64,000 bases of DNA from Bin75 sp965223955 (lineage in GTDB: Bacteria > Nitrospirota > Nitrospiria > Nitrospirales > UBA8639). Under the pieces are notes generated by a model. That model did not search any database. It saw nothing but the letters and a program-made list of their open reading frames with translations, and was not told the origin of the DNA. The stretch is from assembly GCA_965223955.1 (NCBI GenBank), contig OZ245029.1, positions 1,116,001-1,180,000 of the forward strand, written 5' to 3'. Shown here piece after piece: positions 41,699 through 50,359 of this stretch (position 1 is the stretch's first letter; each line of letters begins with the position of its first letter). The position numbers were made by a program, and so were the translations under genes.

Positions 41699-43141
41699 TC
41701 AAGGGGGTGGTGACGGGCCCATGAGGTTTGGAGGAGCCGGCGTTCGCGGAACCCGCTTCCGGCCGGCGGCGTTTTTGCGAAGGGGGTCGTGAAGAGGGTC
41801 GGTGATACGGGATTGCACCCACCGGCGGTCCCACCATTCCACGGGATTGATCTGCACGCCTTGAAGAAGCAGGCTGAAATGCAAATGATCGCCCCCGGCT
41901 AAACCCGTCATGCCGGATCTCCCGATGATTTGCCCTTTGCGGACAACGTCCCCTTTCTCCGCGGCGAACGAGGAGAGATGGGCGTACAACGACTGGAGCC
42001 CATAGCCGTGATCGATCACGATGGTGTTTCCGTAAATGCCGAAATACTCCGCCAGCACGACTTTTCCATCATTGGCGGCTTCCACGGGGTAGTGTTTGGT
42101 GACGGCCAGATCGAACCCTAAATGATACTGCGTGTCCACGACTGTTCCGCCATAGCGATATTCGCGATGATCGGCAAACGCCGCTTCCACCTGGGAATTG
42201 GACAATTGGATGAAGGCTCCGTCCCACAGGAACTCGGGTGGGCTGCCCGAGGCAAGGGCCGTCAGTTGGTCGGCCGTCCGTTTGCGCAACACGTTATTGA
42301 CTTGCAGAAAATTGCGAAGCGGATCGTCCAGGTCTTCGATTTCAGGGGTTTGGGCGATGATGGGACGAATGGTCTGCTCGATGAAGCGATCGGAAATCGT
42401 GATGGTTCGGGATCGCCATCGCTTGGGTATGACGGTGACGTCGAGCCGCTGTTCCGCGTGATTGCCGAAGCCGTCATCCGCGACGAGTATCACCGGAGTC
42501 GAGGCCGGGACGTCATGAGCAAAGGCAAAGAGGGAGAACGCGCTGAAGGCTCGGTCGGGGTTGGGGTATCCCGGAAAAAAGGTTTCGCCGATTCGGATGC
42601 CGTATCGTTGGGCATCTTCGGAAACGCGGTACACCGTGACCCCCGCTCCTCCTTGCGAAACGGGCAAAGGGGCCGACAACACTTCCAGCCGTGGGGGAGT
42701 AAATTTCACGGCGACGTCTTGTTCGATTCTCGCCCAATTCCCCTCGAAAAATCCTCGCCAGGAATAATCCCGGGCCGTAATGACCAATTTGACCTGTCCG
42801 CGGCGCTTGGGAATGGTGTCGTCACCAAAGGGGATGAAGTTGAGGTCGAAGGTGTGATGGCCGCTGCCTCCAATGGAAAGGGGTGATTGTGAGGAAAACT
42901 GTTCTTGCGCCAGGGTGTAACTCTCGAGGTTCTGGACAAGGCGGACGGTCACTTCCTGGAGACCCGTTCCCGTATCCTCGACGTGGAGGATCAACGGGGT
43001 CGTCGGGCCGGCTTGGGTGAAGGGCTCGACCAGCGTGATTTGAGGCGGAGTCCCGTCTCCCCATCGGTAAAAGGCCGTCATGACCAGGTAGAAGGCGACG
43101 ATGGCGAGCGCAATCGCGTAGAAGAGAGTTTTTTTATTCAC
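41699..43141 (-). CDS. M23-family peptidase, membrane-anchored
   Basis: About 480 residues. An N-terminal membrane helix (TLFYAIALAIVAFYLVMTAF) is followed by a long periplasmic beta-rich region, probably Ig-like folds, and a C-terminal LytM/M23 domain. The zinc ligands are in YHLGFDLAV (H-x3-D) and DHLHFSL (HxH), so the enzyme should be active against peptidoglycan cross-links. The start is uncertain: GTG at 43139-43141 just before the helix is preferred; the frame extends to a TTG at 43205. The Pro-rich C-terminal tail is unusual. Confidence 0.85.
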   Translation of the reverse strand: MNKKTLFYAIALAIVAFYLVMTAFYRWGDGTPPQITLVEPFTQAGPTTPLILHVEDTGTGLQEVTVRLVQNLESYTLAQEQFSSQSPLSIGGSGHHTFDLNFIPFGDDTIPKRRGQVKLVITARDYSWRGFFEGNWARIEQDVAVKFTPPRLEVLSAPLPVSQGGAGVTVYRVSEDAQRYGIRIGETFFPGYPNPDRAFSAFSLFAFAHDVPASTPVILVADDGFGNHAEQRLDVTVIPKRWRSRTITISDRFIEQTIRPIIAQTPEIEDLDDPLRNFLQVNNVLRKRTADQLTALASGSPPEFLWDGAFIQLSNSQVEAAFADHREYRYGGTVVDTQYHLGFDLAVTKHYPVEAANDGKVVLAEYFGIYGNTIVIDHGYGLQSLYAHLSSFAAEKGDVVRKGQIIGRSGMTGLAGGDHLHFSLLLQGVQINPVEWWDRRWVQSRITDPLHDPLRKNAAGRKRVPRTPAPPNLMGPSPPP

Positions 43142-43250
43142 GGCTGACACGTCGAAGGGGGATAAACAAGATACAAGGCGAATAACAAGATACCATGATT
43201 CCGTCAACTAAACAAAGAAGAGGCAGGCGGGAATGGCATGTGCGGCAGAG

Positions 43251-44387
43251 TTACTTTTTCGTCCTTGCCGGGGTGATTTTGTAGATGCCTCCCCCGTGAT
43301 CCACGACGTACAGTTCGCCTTCTTCATCCTCACCGAAGGAAGAAATTCTTACCCCCGAGGCCAGAAGGACGTGCGGTTGTCCGTCGATCAAGCCCATGAG
43401 CCGGCCGCTGCAGTAGTCCCCGAAAACATAGGTGCCCTGTAAGAAACCCACGTGTGTCCCTCGATACACGTATCCGCCCGTGACGGAGCAATTGGGCGAT
43501 GCATTGCGGTATTCCGCCACGGGGAGCGTCAACCCGGCCGTGACGCAGCCTCGAGCAGGCTGAAAGCAATGGGCTCCTTCCATGACGCGCCAGCCATAGT
43601 TGTTTCCCGCTTCCACCACGTCGATTTCTTCCCAACGATTTTGTCCCACGTCCGCGGCCCACAATTGGCCGGTCTGCCGGTCAAAAGAAAATCTCCAGGG
43701 ATTCCTGAAGCCCAGGGCAAAGATTTCCCGTCCGTTCCGTTGCCCGGCAAAGGGGTTGTCGGGAGGAATGCCATAAGGATCTCCTCGATCAACATCAATG
43801 CGTAACATCTTGCCAAGCAGGGTGTTCGGGCTTTGCCCTCGATTGCCCGGGTCTCCGCCTGCTCCGCCGTCTCCCGTGGCAATGTACAGATACCCGTCCG
43901 GACCGAAGGCCAGCATCCCTCCGTTATGATTCGCAAAAGGCTGTGGAATGACCACCAGGGGTTTTTCGTTGTGGAGGGCGCGGTCGGGGTTTGGTGAAAC
44001 CTGAAATTCCGCCACGATGGTTGCCCCATCCGGTTTTCTTGTATAATTGACGAAGAACCGTCCGTTTTTCGAAAAATGGGGATGGAACGCCAATCCCAGC
44101 AGTCCCATTTCCCCGCCGAAGTTGACCCGGTCGGAGATGTCCAGAAATGCCGAAGGTTGCAGGGCGCCGTTTTGAAGGATTCGGATTCTTCCCGGCTGTT
44201 CCAGGATAAAGAGCCGGTGGCTGTGGTCACCCGCATGTCCGATGAATACCGGTTGAATGAGCCCCTGCGTGAGGACGGGAGCGAGGGCGATTCGTTGAGA
44301 GGGCGGCTGAGGGATTTGAGCCAACGCCCACGCAGGATGTGCCGACAACAGGAAGAAGACGCTGAGCAAAGGTGCCAGAGTGGTCAT
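43251..44387 (-). CDS. PQQ-dependent sugar dehydrogenase family (Glc/sorbosone type)
   Basis: About 378 residues with a signal peptide (MTTLAPLLSVFFLLSAHPAW, then ALAQ). The six-bladed propeller of soluble aldose dehydrogenases follows: GGEMGLLGLAFHPHF, NHNGGMLAFGPDGYLYIATG, GFRNPWRFSFD and WRVMEGAHCFQP. Members oxidise aldose sugars with PQQ in the periplasm; the cofactor and substrate here are inferred. The start codon lies inside a dispersed repeat (GGTCATCC), so expression signals come from the repeat or beyond it. The reading frame stays open further upstream through the repeat. Confidence 0.85.
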   Translation of the reverse strand: MTTLAPLLSVFFLLSAHPAWALAQIPQPPSQRIALAPVLTQGLIQPVFIGHAGDHSHRLFILEQPGRIRILQNGALQPSAFLDISDRVNFGGEMGLLGLAFHPHFSKNGRFFVNYTRKPDGATIVAEFQVSPNPDRALHNEKPLVVIPQPFANHNGGMLAFGPDGYLYIATGDGGAGGDPGNRGQSPNTLLGKMLRIDVDRGDPYGIPPDNPFAGQRNGREIFALGFRNPWRFSFDRQTGQLWAADVGQNRWEEIDVVEAGNNYGWRVMEGAHCFQPARGCVTAGLTLPVAEYRNASPNCSVTGGYVYRGTHVGFLQGTYVFGDYCSGRLMGLIDGQPHVLLASGVRISSFGEDEEGELYVVDHGGGIYKITPARTKK

Positions 44388-44454
44388 CCTGAACGAAGTG
44401 AAGGATCTCGTAGTTGAATCATGCGTAGGTCGGATTAGCGAAGCGTAATCCGAC
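44383..44454. repeat. Two dispersed repeats upstream of the sugar dehydrogenase
   Basis: 44383-44420: GTCATCCTGAACGAAGTGAA then GGATCTCGTAGTTGAA. 44425-44454: GTAGGTCGGATTAGCG, AAGCGTAATCCGAC, an inverted repeat whose second family member is at 60472-60503. The first unit contains the start codon of the dehydrogenase gene. Confidence 0.7.
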
Positions 44455-44532
44455 GGTGCCCCACGCATGTTTAGGATTGCACGCCGTTTGCTGTCCTTGT
44501 TATAACTCAAGCTTACTTTTACCGAGGAAACC

Positions 44533-44727
44533 ATGATTCTCAAATTTGAAAATGATCCGTTGGATTCCGAAGATGCCGGTGGACATTATTATCACGTTTG
44601 TCAGGGACGGATCCAGGAGAAGGAATTGTCTATCCCTCCACCGGATCAACCATACGAATGTCCGGAATGCGGCATTGATCTTGAGACGGAAGATTTTTTT
44701 ATGGCCCAACAACGCGGCTGGTCCTGA
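44533..44727 (+). CDS. Small Cys/His protein
   Basis: 64 residues with GGHYYHVCQG near the middle and YECPECGIDLE after it. One CxxC plus nearby His/Cys suggests a single zinc ribbon, but no named family is recognised. GAGGAAACC precedes the ATG. It is the first of a short run of small Cys-rich genes on this strand; the next one starts 97 bases after its stop. Confidence 0.6.
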   Translation: MILKFENDPLDSEDAGGHYYHVCQGRIQEKELSIPPPDQPYECPECGIDLETEDFFMAQQRGWS

Positions 44728-44823
44728 CGGCTTGTGCGGTTGGGAGTTTTGTGCATTGGGGAAGGCGGCTGCCGTGATCGATATGATCATGACAGATTAT
44801 GGAATTCTGCGAAGAGGTGTCGT

Positions 44824-45033
44824 ATGACTGGGAGCAGCGGTCGGAAAACCGTGTCGGTGATGCGTGGAGTCATGATGTTATGTGATATCTGTTACCAGGA
44901 AGTGCTCGAGGAAAAATTGACCGACAACCGGAACTATGTCGAGAACCACGAGGCGCTGTTCGACGTCTTATGCCCGGGTTGTGAAGATATCAACCGCCCG
45001 TTGGTCGATGATATGTTAGGCAGTTCCGAGTAA
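44824..45033 (+). CDS. Small protein with two CxxC pairs
   Basis: 69 residues. LCDICYQEVLEEKL and DVLCPGCEDINRPL each carry a CxxC, spaced like a zinc ribbon. The ATG at 44824 is chosen because GAGGTG is about 5 bases upstream; the frame extends to 44734, and MMLCDIC at 44872 is another option. The function is unknown; perhaps it is related to the Cys-rich gene just upstream. Confidence 0.6.
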   Translation: MTGSSGRKTVSVMRGVMMLCDICYQEVLEEKLTDNRNYVENHEALFDVLCPGCEDINRPLVDDMLGSSE

Positions 45034-45146
45034 AAATCCCCGCCACGGCCCCCGGATTTTGCTGAGTGGGTGGGGAGTGCGGCAGAGTCCCACCGTTGGG
45101 GCGCATGAGGTCACAGGTATGGGCATGAAAATAGCCAGCAACACCT

Positions 45147-45285
45147 CGAATCTGTCATTCCGAGCAAAAGCGCTTGTCCTGAACGTAGTGAAGGAACTAT
45201 CTTTCCCTCAACAATCGAGCGCCTCAACGACGAGATCCTTCGCTAGGCCCGTTCGCTTCGCTCAAGGCAAGCTCAGGATGACAAA
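45147..45285. repeat. GTCATCCTGAGC-family repeat cluster before mlaA
   Basis: TTCCGAGCAAAAGCGCTTGT, CCTGAACGTAGTGAAGGAAC, CGACGAGATCCTTCGCTAGG and CGCTTCGCTCAAGGCAAGCT then CAGGATGAC are units of one family in both orientations. The last ATG is the likely start of mlaA. Confidence 0.65.
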
Positions 45286-46141
45286 TTGGGCGCGTTGTGC
45301 CTCCTTTCCGGCATTGATACGAAAAGAACCCGCCCTTTCCTTGGCGGTCTTCCTTTGCGTTCTGGGATTTCCATCGGCCCTTCCGGCCATGCCGTATTTT
45401 CCACCCGACACGGACAGTCGCTCGGGCGAGGAAAGGCCTTCCGGGGAATTCGACAAAGATGAAGAAGAAATTCCCCTCATGGACGAAACGGTCGTCGAGG
45501 GCACGTTTGAGGATCCTTTTGCAACCGAGAGCGAACCGGTTCATGACCCCTGGGAGCCGTTCAATTCGAGCACCTTTACACTCAACTATAACATCGACCG
45601 CTATGCGCTGAAGCCGGTGGCCAGGGTCTACTCCGGCATCGTGCCGCCCGACGTTCAAGATTCTTTGGGAAATGCGTTTGATAATCTGGGGTTTGTCTCA
45701 CGGTTTCTCAATAGTATCTTCCAGGGGAAATTCGATCGGGCCGGAACGGAAATGCAACGGTTCCTTCTGAATTCGACCCTCGGCGTGGGGGGGCTCTTTG
45801 ACGTGTCCACGCACATGTTCGGAATTGAAGTCCCACCGGCGGAAGATACCGGTCAGACCCTTGCGACATATGGGGTGGCTTCCGGGCCCTATCTGGTCCT
45901 GCCGTTGCTTCCTCCGATGACGGTTCGGGATGCGGTGGGGTACGCCGGCGATATTTTCATGAACCCCGTCAATTATTTTATCCCGTTTGCCCCGAACCTG
46001 GCCCTCAATGCGACGGACCGTGTGAATGATCGCGCCATCAACCTCGAAACGTTCGAGGGGCTTGAAGAGTCCACCATCGATCTGTACGGGGCCGTCCGGT
46101 CGGGTTATATGGATCGTCGGGCCAAAGACATTCAGGAGTAA
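45278..46141 (+). CDS. mlaA: MlaA/VacJ-family lipid-asymmetry protein
   Basis: About 287 residues. MlaA removes mislocalised phospholipid from the outer leaflet of the outer membrane. Family motifs are EPVHDPWEPFNSSTFTLNYN, FGNALDNL-like LGNAFDNLGFVSRFLNSIFQ, STLGVGGLFDVSTHMF and TLATYGVASGPYLVLPLLPP. The N-terminus has a hydrophobic signal (LSLAVFLCVLGFPSALPA) but no lipobox Cys in the expected place, so it may not be lipidated. An acidic linker of about 50 residues precedes the family domain. The ATG lies in repeat DNA; the frame is open back to 45059. No other mla genes are adjacent. Confidence 0.87.
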   Translation: MTNWARCASFPALIRKEPALSLAVFLCVLGFPSALPAMPYFPPDTDSRSGEERPSGEFDKDEEEIPLMDETVVEGTFEDPFATESEPVHDPWEPFNSSTFTLNYNIDRYALKPVARVYSGIVPPDVQDSLGNAFDNLGFVSRFLNSIFQGKFDRAGTEMQRFLLNSTLGVGGLFDVSTHMFGIEVPPAEDTGQTLATYGVASGPYLVLPLLPPMTVRDAVGYAGDIFMNPVNYFIPFAPNLALNATDRVNDRAINLETFEGLEESTIDLYGAVRSGYMDRRAKDIQE

Positions 46142-46164
46142 TTGTCCTTCCGAACAAAGCGAGA

Positions 46165-46320
46165 CCTTCTTGTTCCTCCCCTTTGTAAGGGGAGGTCAGG
46201 TGGGGTAGAGCCAACCTTCCAGAAAGCACCTGGTGTTGCCGTCCCGGTCAGAGCCTCTACCTCCCCTTCACCCCTCCTTACAAAGGAGGGGAAGTAATGC
46301 CCGACGAATGAGTGAACACA
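46165..46320 (+). repeat. MITE-like element, copy D, left end missing
   Basis: TCCTCCCCTTTGTAAGGGGA, GGTGGGGTAGAGCC, CCTCTACCTCCCCTTCACCC and CCTCCTTACAAAGGAGGGG arms, then the right end CGACGAATGAGTGAACACA (46302-46320), which stops 17 bases before the next ATG. Confidence 0.65.
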
Positions 46321-46337
46321 AATGGGGATGACCGGAA

Positions 46338-46610
46338 ATGTTTGAAGAAGAAAAAACGTTTACCCTTCGGTTTAATCTCGTTGCCGGGTTCCCGGAAGAC
46401 TACGATGGCGACGAGGATGGTTACGCTTGGCTGCATGATTGGGAGACCCGGGTCAAACCCGAATTGCTCAAGACCGTGATCGCGTCCCTGCGAGCCAATC
46501 CTTCATGGTCCGTGCACGTTCGCAATCGAGGAATGTCGGCGACGGATGAAGTGGAAATTGTTCTGGAAAAAACGTTTCCAACGGATGAACGGTCGTTGCC
46601 GGAATTGTAA
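46338..46610 (+). CDS. Small hypothetical protein
   Basis: 90 residues, acidic N-terminal half (FPEDYDGDEDGYAWLHDWET), then a helical and beta segment ending EVEIVLEKTFPTDE. I do not recognise the family. Its start follows closely after the end of a repeat element, which may carry its promoter. No Shine-Dalgarno is clear (ACCGGAA). Confidence 0.55.
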   Translation: MFEEEKTFTLRFNLVAGFPEDYDGDEDGYAWLHDWETRVKPELLKTVIASLRANPSWSVHVRNRGMSATDEVEIVLEKTFPTDERSLPEL

Positions 46611-46639
46611 CTGTTCATTGATTTGCTGACCATTCCCAC

Positions 46640-46685
46640 TCCCCAATACCCTCTCCCCTGGTGGGAGAGGGCTGGGGTGAGGGGG
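46640..46685. repeat. CCCTCTCCC palindrome, second copy
   Basis: CCAATACCCTCTCCC, CTGG, TGGGAGAGGGCTGGGGTGAG: same family as 41637-41683. Confidence 0.6.
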
Positions 46686-46760
46686 AAAAAAGACCTGGAT
46701 CCCCACTAAAAACTGTGAGGATGACAGACGAGGGTGAACGGGCGGGGAGAGGAGAACGTC

Positions 46761-48254
46761 ATGATCGGGTGCATCAGCCGCGTGTTCAAACCATGGACGT
46801 TCTGCGGTGCGGTGGTGCTGATCGCTGCCGGTCCCGTCCTGGCACAAAATCTCGTCTTTACCCCGGTCTTGTCGGCGCCCGTCGGCGCGCATCCGGAAGG
46901 GCTCACGGTCGGCGATTTCAATGAGGATGGATATTTGGATATTGCGACGGCGAACAGCGACTCGGACGACGTCTCGGTATTGTTGGGAAACGGAAACGGC
47001 ACGTTTCGATCAGTCTATTCCTTCGGCGTGGGAAAGAGTCCCATGTTTCTGACGACGGGAGACTTGAACCTGGATGGGAAATCGGATCTAGCCGTGGCCG
47101 AGACCGGAGCCGATCGCATCGTGGTCCTGTTCGGCAAGGGGAACGGGTTCTTCGACGAACCCGTTCCGTATCCCTCGGGGAAAGGCCCGACGTTTCTCGC
47201 GTTGGGTGACGTCGACGGGGATGAAGCCCCGGATATGGTCGTCATCAACAGCGGGCGATTCGGACATTATCCTCCATTCAGTTGGTCGGTCCTGTTGAAC
47301 AACGGGCAGGGCGAGTTCGTGGTGACCCAACACGTCGAAGAGCAGGACCGGCGCGGCTTGTTCCCCACCGGTGCCTCGCTGGCGGATCTCGACGACGACG
47401 GGTTGCCGGACGTCACGTTGACGTGGAGCCAGCCGAGTTGGCGGACACCGAATGGATACGTGTCCGTGTTTCGGAACCAGGGACAGGGAACCTTTTCTTC
47501 CTGGAAAACAATTCAAGCGGGGTTCACGCTGAGTGCCGTGACCCAAACGGATTTGGATGCCGATGGGAACCTGGATCTCATGGTTGCCAGTTTGTTTACC
47601 GACAGCATCAAGCTGCTCCTGCAACTCAGTCCCGGCCAATACACCAAGCCCGCAAACATGGAAGTGGGATTCGGCCCCGTGGCGTTGGGCTACAAAGATT
47701 TGGATGGTGACGGCTATCGTGACCTGATTTCCACCAATCGATCCTCGGATAGTACCTCCATCCTCTTGGGACGGGGAGACGGGTCGTTTCAGCCCGCCGG
47801 GCACTATGCCGTGGGCGCCGTGCCGACCGCCATGGGGATCGAAGATTTTGACAATGACGGGTTGCCGGACATTGTGACGGCCAACAGTGGATCCGATGAC
47901 GTGTCGATTCTGTTGAGCGGGAAAACGGTCATTCCTTCCATCAGCCTGAGTGCCGACGACATCCGGTTTTCAGCGGACGTCGATGCGCCGGCCCAACGGA
48001 CGCTTCAATTGACCGTCTCCAACGTGGGGCTCGGCGCCTTGAGTATAGCCGATATTGTGTTGGAAGGGTCCCGGGCCTTTTCCGTTGACCGGGAATCCTG
48101 TGCCGGGGTCACCCTGACCACGGGAGAACTCTGTGCGTTGCCTATTCATTTCAAGAGTACGGCGCCTGGTAGGCACCAGGCGTTGCTGCGTATTTTCGAC
48201 AATGCGCCGGGCGGCCCAAGAATCGTGACCCTCAGCGGACAAGTCAAAGGCTGA
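46761..48254 (+). CDS. Exported FG-GAP/VCBS repeat protein
   Basis: About 497 residues. Signal peptide: PWTFCGAVVLIAAGPVLAQN. The body is a beta-propeller-like series of FG-GAP repeats, each with a Ca-binding DxDxDGxxD motif: DFNEDGYLDIATANS, DLNLDGKSDLAVAE, DVDGDEAPDMVVIN, DLDDDGLPDVTLTW, DLDADGNLDLMVAS, DLDGDGYRDLIS and DFDNDGLPDIVTAN. The last about 100 residues form an immunoglobulin-like (ASH/HYDIN-type) domain (RTLQLTVSNVGLGALSI). It is a surface or secreted protein with an unknown ligand. The ATG at 46761 has GGAGAG upstream. Confidence 0.82.
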   Translation: MIGCISRVFKPWTFCGAVVLIAAGPVLAQNLVFTPVLSAPVGAHPEGLTVGDFNEDGYLDIATANSDSDDVSVLLGNGNGTFRSVYSFGVGKSPMFLTTGDLNLDGKSDLAVAETGADRIVVLFGKGNGFFDEPVPYPSGKGPTFLALGDVDGDEAPDMVVINSGRFGHYPPFSWSVLLNNGQGEFVVTQHVEEQDRRGLFPTGASLADLDDDGLPDVTLTWSQPSWRTPNGYVSVFRNQGQGTFSSWKTIQAGFTLSAVTQTDLDADGNLDLMVASLFTDSIKLLLQLSPGQYTKPANMEVGFGPVALGYKDLDGDGYRDLISTNRSSDSTSILLGRGDGSFQPAGHYAVGAVPTAMGIEDFDNDGLPDIVTANSGSDDVSILLSGKTVIPSISLSADDIRFSADVDAPAQRTLQLTVSNVGLGALSIADIVLEGSRAFSVDRESCAGVTLTTGELCALPIHFKSTAPGRHQALLRIFDNAPGGPRIVTLSGQVKG

Positions 48255-48319
48255 CGCTACGCGCCGTCTCCCGCTTCGATCTTGCGCTTCCGGAAAACGT
48301 TCATGAGGCTGTGTGCGTA

Positions 48320-50359
48320 ATGAGTCCGGACGACGAACGAGCCCCCCCTTCAATCGGCATTGATATCGGCGGCACCTTCACCGATTTTGTGGTGTATGAC
48401 CACGTCGCCGGTCGCGTGAAGACCTTCAAGCTGCTCTCGACTCCAGCCGATCCTGCACAAGCGGTCCTGGAAGGGGTGCGGAGGTTGTCCCCGGCCGCCG
48501 GCCATACCGTCGTGCATGGCTCGACCGTGGCCACCAACGCGTTGCTCGAACGAAAGGGGGCTTGCACGGCGTTCGTCACGACGCAAGGGTTTCGGGACGT
48601 GTTGCAGATTGGCCGGCAGACTCGTCGAAACCTCTATGATTGGTTCAGTGGCGGAGTGCCGTCGCTCGTGCCTCCGGACCGGTGCCTGGAGGTTCAGGAA
48701 CGGCTCGATCATCGCGGGCGCGTGTTGCGGCCCCTGGCAAAAAAATCCCTGTCGTCCCTCATCGAGACCCTACGGGAAAAACAGGTTGAGGCCGTCGCGC
48801 TCTCCTTGCTGTTTTCTTTTGTGAATCCCGATCATGAACGTCAAATCGGGCAACGCCTCCGGGAGGCGGGATTCTTTGTCACCGCCTCGCATGAACTGAT
48901 CCCGGAATTTCGGGAATTCGAGCGGGCCTCCACCACGGTGGTGAATGCCTATGTTTCCCCGGTGCTCAACCGGTATTTGGAAACCCTTGAACAATCGTTC
49001 GCAGGGGGTTCCTTCCACGTCATGCAATCGAATGGCGGGCGAATCCGGGCGGCACAGGTGCGGCAGGAGGGTGTCCGTTCAATATTGTCAGGACCGGCGG
49101 GAGGGGTGATCGGGGCCGAGTACCTTGCGCGGCTGGCCGGGTTTTCCCAACTTATTACGTTTGACATGGGAGGCACGTCTACGGACGTATCCGTCGTCAA
49201 TGGCGCGATTCACACGACGTCGGAAGCGGAAATCGCCGGCATGCCCATTCGTGTGCCGGTGCTTGATATTCATACGGTCGGTGCCGGAGGCGGGTCCCTG
49301 GCGCGAGTCGATGCGGGGGGTGCCCTGCGCGTCGGACCGGAAAGCGCCGGAGCCGATCCTGGGCCCGCGTGCTACGGACGAGGAGGACGAAGGGCAACGG
49401 TCACGGATGCCAATGTTTTCCTGGGGCGGTTGCCTTCCACGGGCCTGTTGGGCGGTGAGCTGCCTTTGGACGTGGAGGCCACCCATGAGGCTCTGGCTGC
49501 GCTGTCACGAGAATTGGTTCCGTACGCTGCCGGCCCTCACGTTGACCTTGAGGAGGTTGCCTTGGGCATCCTCCAGGTGGTCAATGCCGAGATGGAACGG
49601 GCGATTCGCGTGACGTCAGTCGAGCGCGGGCACGATCCCAGGGAGTACGTGCTGCTCTCGTTCGGCGGAGCCGGAGGGGTGCATGCCTGCGAATTGGCGC
49701 GATCCCTCAACATCGGCCGTGTCCTGATTCCCTTGGCCGCTTCGACGTTGTCCGCCCTGGGCATGTTGACGGCGAACGTGTTTCTGGATTACGTCCAAAC
49801 GGTGATGTGCCCCGGTGAGACCCCGTTTGAAGAGTTGGAACGCCGGTTCGTTCCCATGGTGGCGCAGGCTCGGGAAGACCTTGCGACCCAAAAGGTCCCT
49901 CTTCCGGCCCGGCACGTTCATTGTGAATTGGATCTTCGGTATCAAGGCCAATCCTTTGAATTGACCGTGCCGTTTTCTCCTGCCTTTCAAGCGGCTTTTC
50001 ATGAACAGCACGCCCAACGCTATGGGCATAAGGACGAGGCCGCGGGTCTGGAGATCGTCAATCTTCGGGTTCGTGCGATCGGCGACGTCAGACCCCCGCG
50101 GATAGAGACGCGGGCAACGGGGTCTGCGGATTCCTCCGGGGCCCTTTGCCATGAACGCCGACTCGTGTTTGCCTCCGGGCCCCGACCCGTTCCGTTCTTT
50201 GACCGCCGTCGATTACACCCGGGGCATCACGTTCCAGGGCCCGCGGTCATCTTCCAGGACGATACCACTATTCTGTTATCGGAAACCGATCACGCTCAGG
50301 TTGACGCCTGGCAAAACGTGCTGGTCACTATTGGAGACGCTCGTGCAGAAAGCCGTTGA
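48320..50359 (+). CDS. hyuA: Hydantoinase/oxoprolinase subunit A (HyuA)
   Basis: 679 residues. ATP-dependent opening of hydantoin-like or 5-oxoproline rings together with HyuB. The actin-like fold is marked by IGIDIGGTFTDFVVYD, HGSTVATNALLERKG, MQSNGGRIRAAQVRQE, LSGPAGGVIGAEYLA and FDMGGTSTDVSVVNG. The ATG at 48320 is preferred to the GTG at 48311. The end overlaps hyuB by 17 bases. The true substrate cannot be told from the sequence. Confidence 0.9.
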   Translation: MSPDDERAPPSIGIDIGGTFTDFVVYDHVAGRVKTFKLLSTPADPAQAVLEGVRRLSPAAGHTVVHGSTVATNALLERKGACTAFVTTQGFRDVLQIGRQTRRNLYDWFSGGVPSLVPPDRCLEVQERLDHRGRVLRPLAKKSLSSLIETLREKQVEAVALSLLFSFVNPDHERQIGQRLREAGFFVTASHELIPEFREFERASTTVVNAYVSPVLNRYLETLEQSFAGGSFHVMQSNGGRIRAAQVRQEGVRSILSGPAGGVIGAEYLARLAGFSQLITFDMGGTSTDVSVVNGAIHTTSEAEIAGMPIRVPVLDIHTVGAGGGSLARVDAGGALRVGPESAGADPGPACYGRGGRRATVTDANVFLGRLPSTGLLGGELPLDVEATHEALAALSRELVPYAAGPHVDLEEVALGILQVVNAEMERAIRVTSVERGHDPREYVLLSFGGAGGVHACELARSLNIGRVLIPLAASTLSALGMLTANVFLDYVQTVMCPGETPFEELERRFVPMVAQAREDLATQKVPLPARHVHCELDLRYQGQSFELTVPFSPAFQAAFHEQHAQRYGHKDEAAGLEIVNLRVRAIGDVRPPRIETRATGSADSSGALCHERRLVFASGPRPVPFFDRRRLHPGHHVPGPAVIFQDDTTILLSETDHAQVDAWQNVLVTIGDARAESR

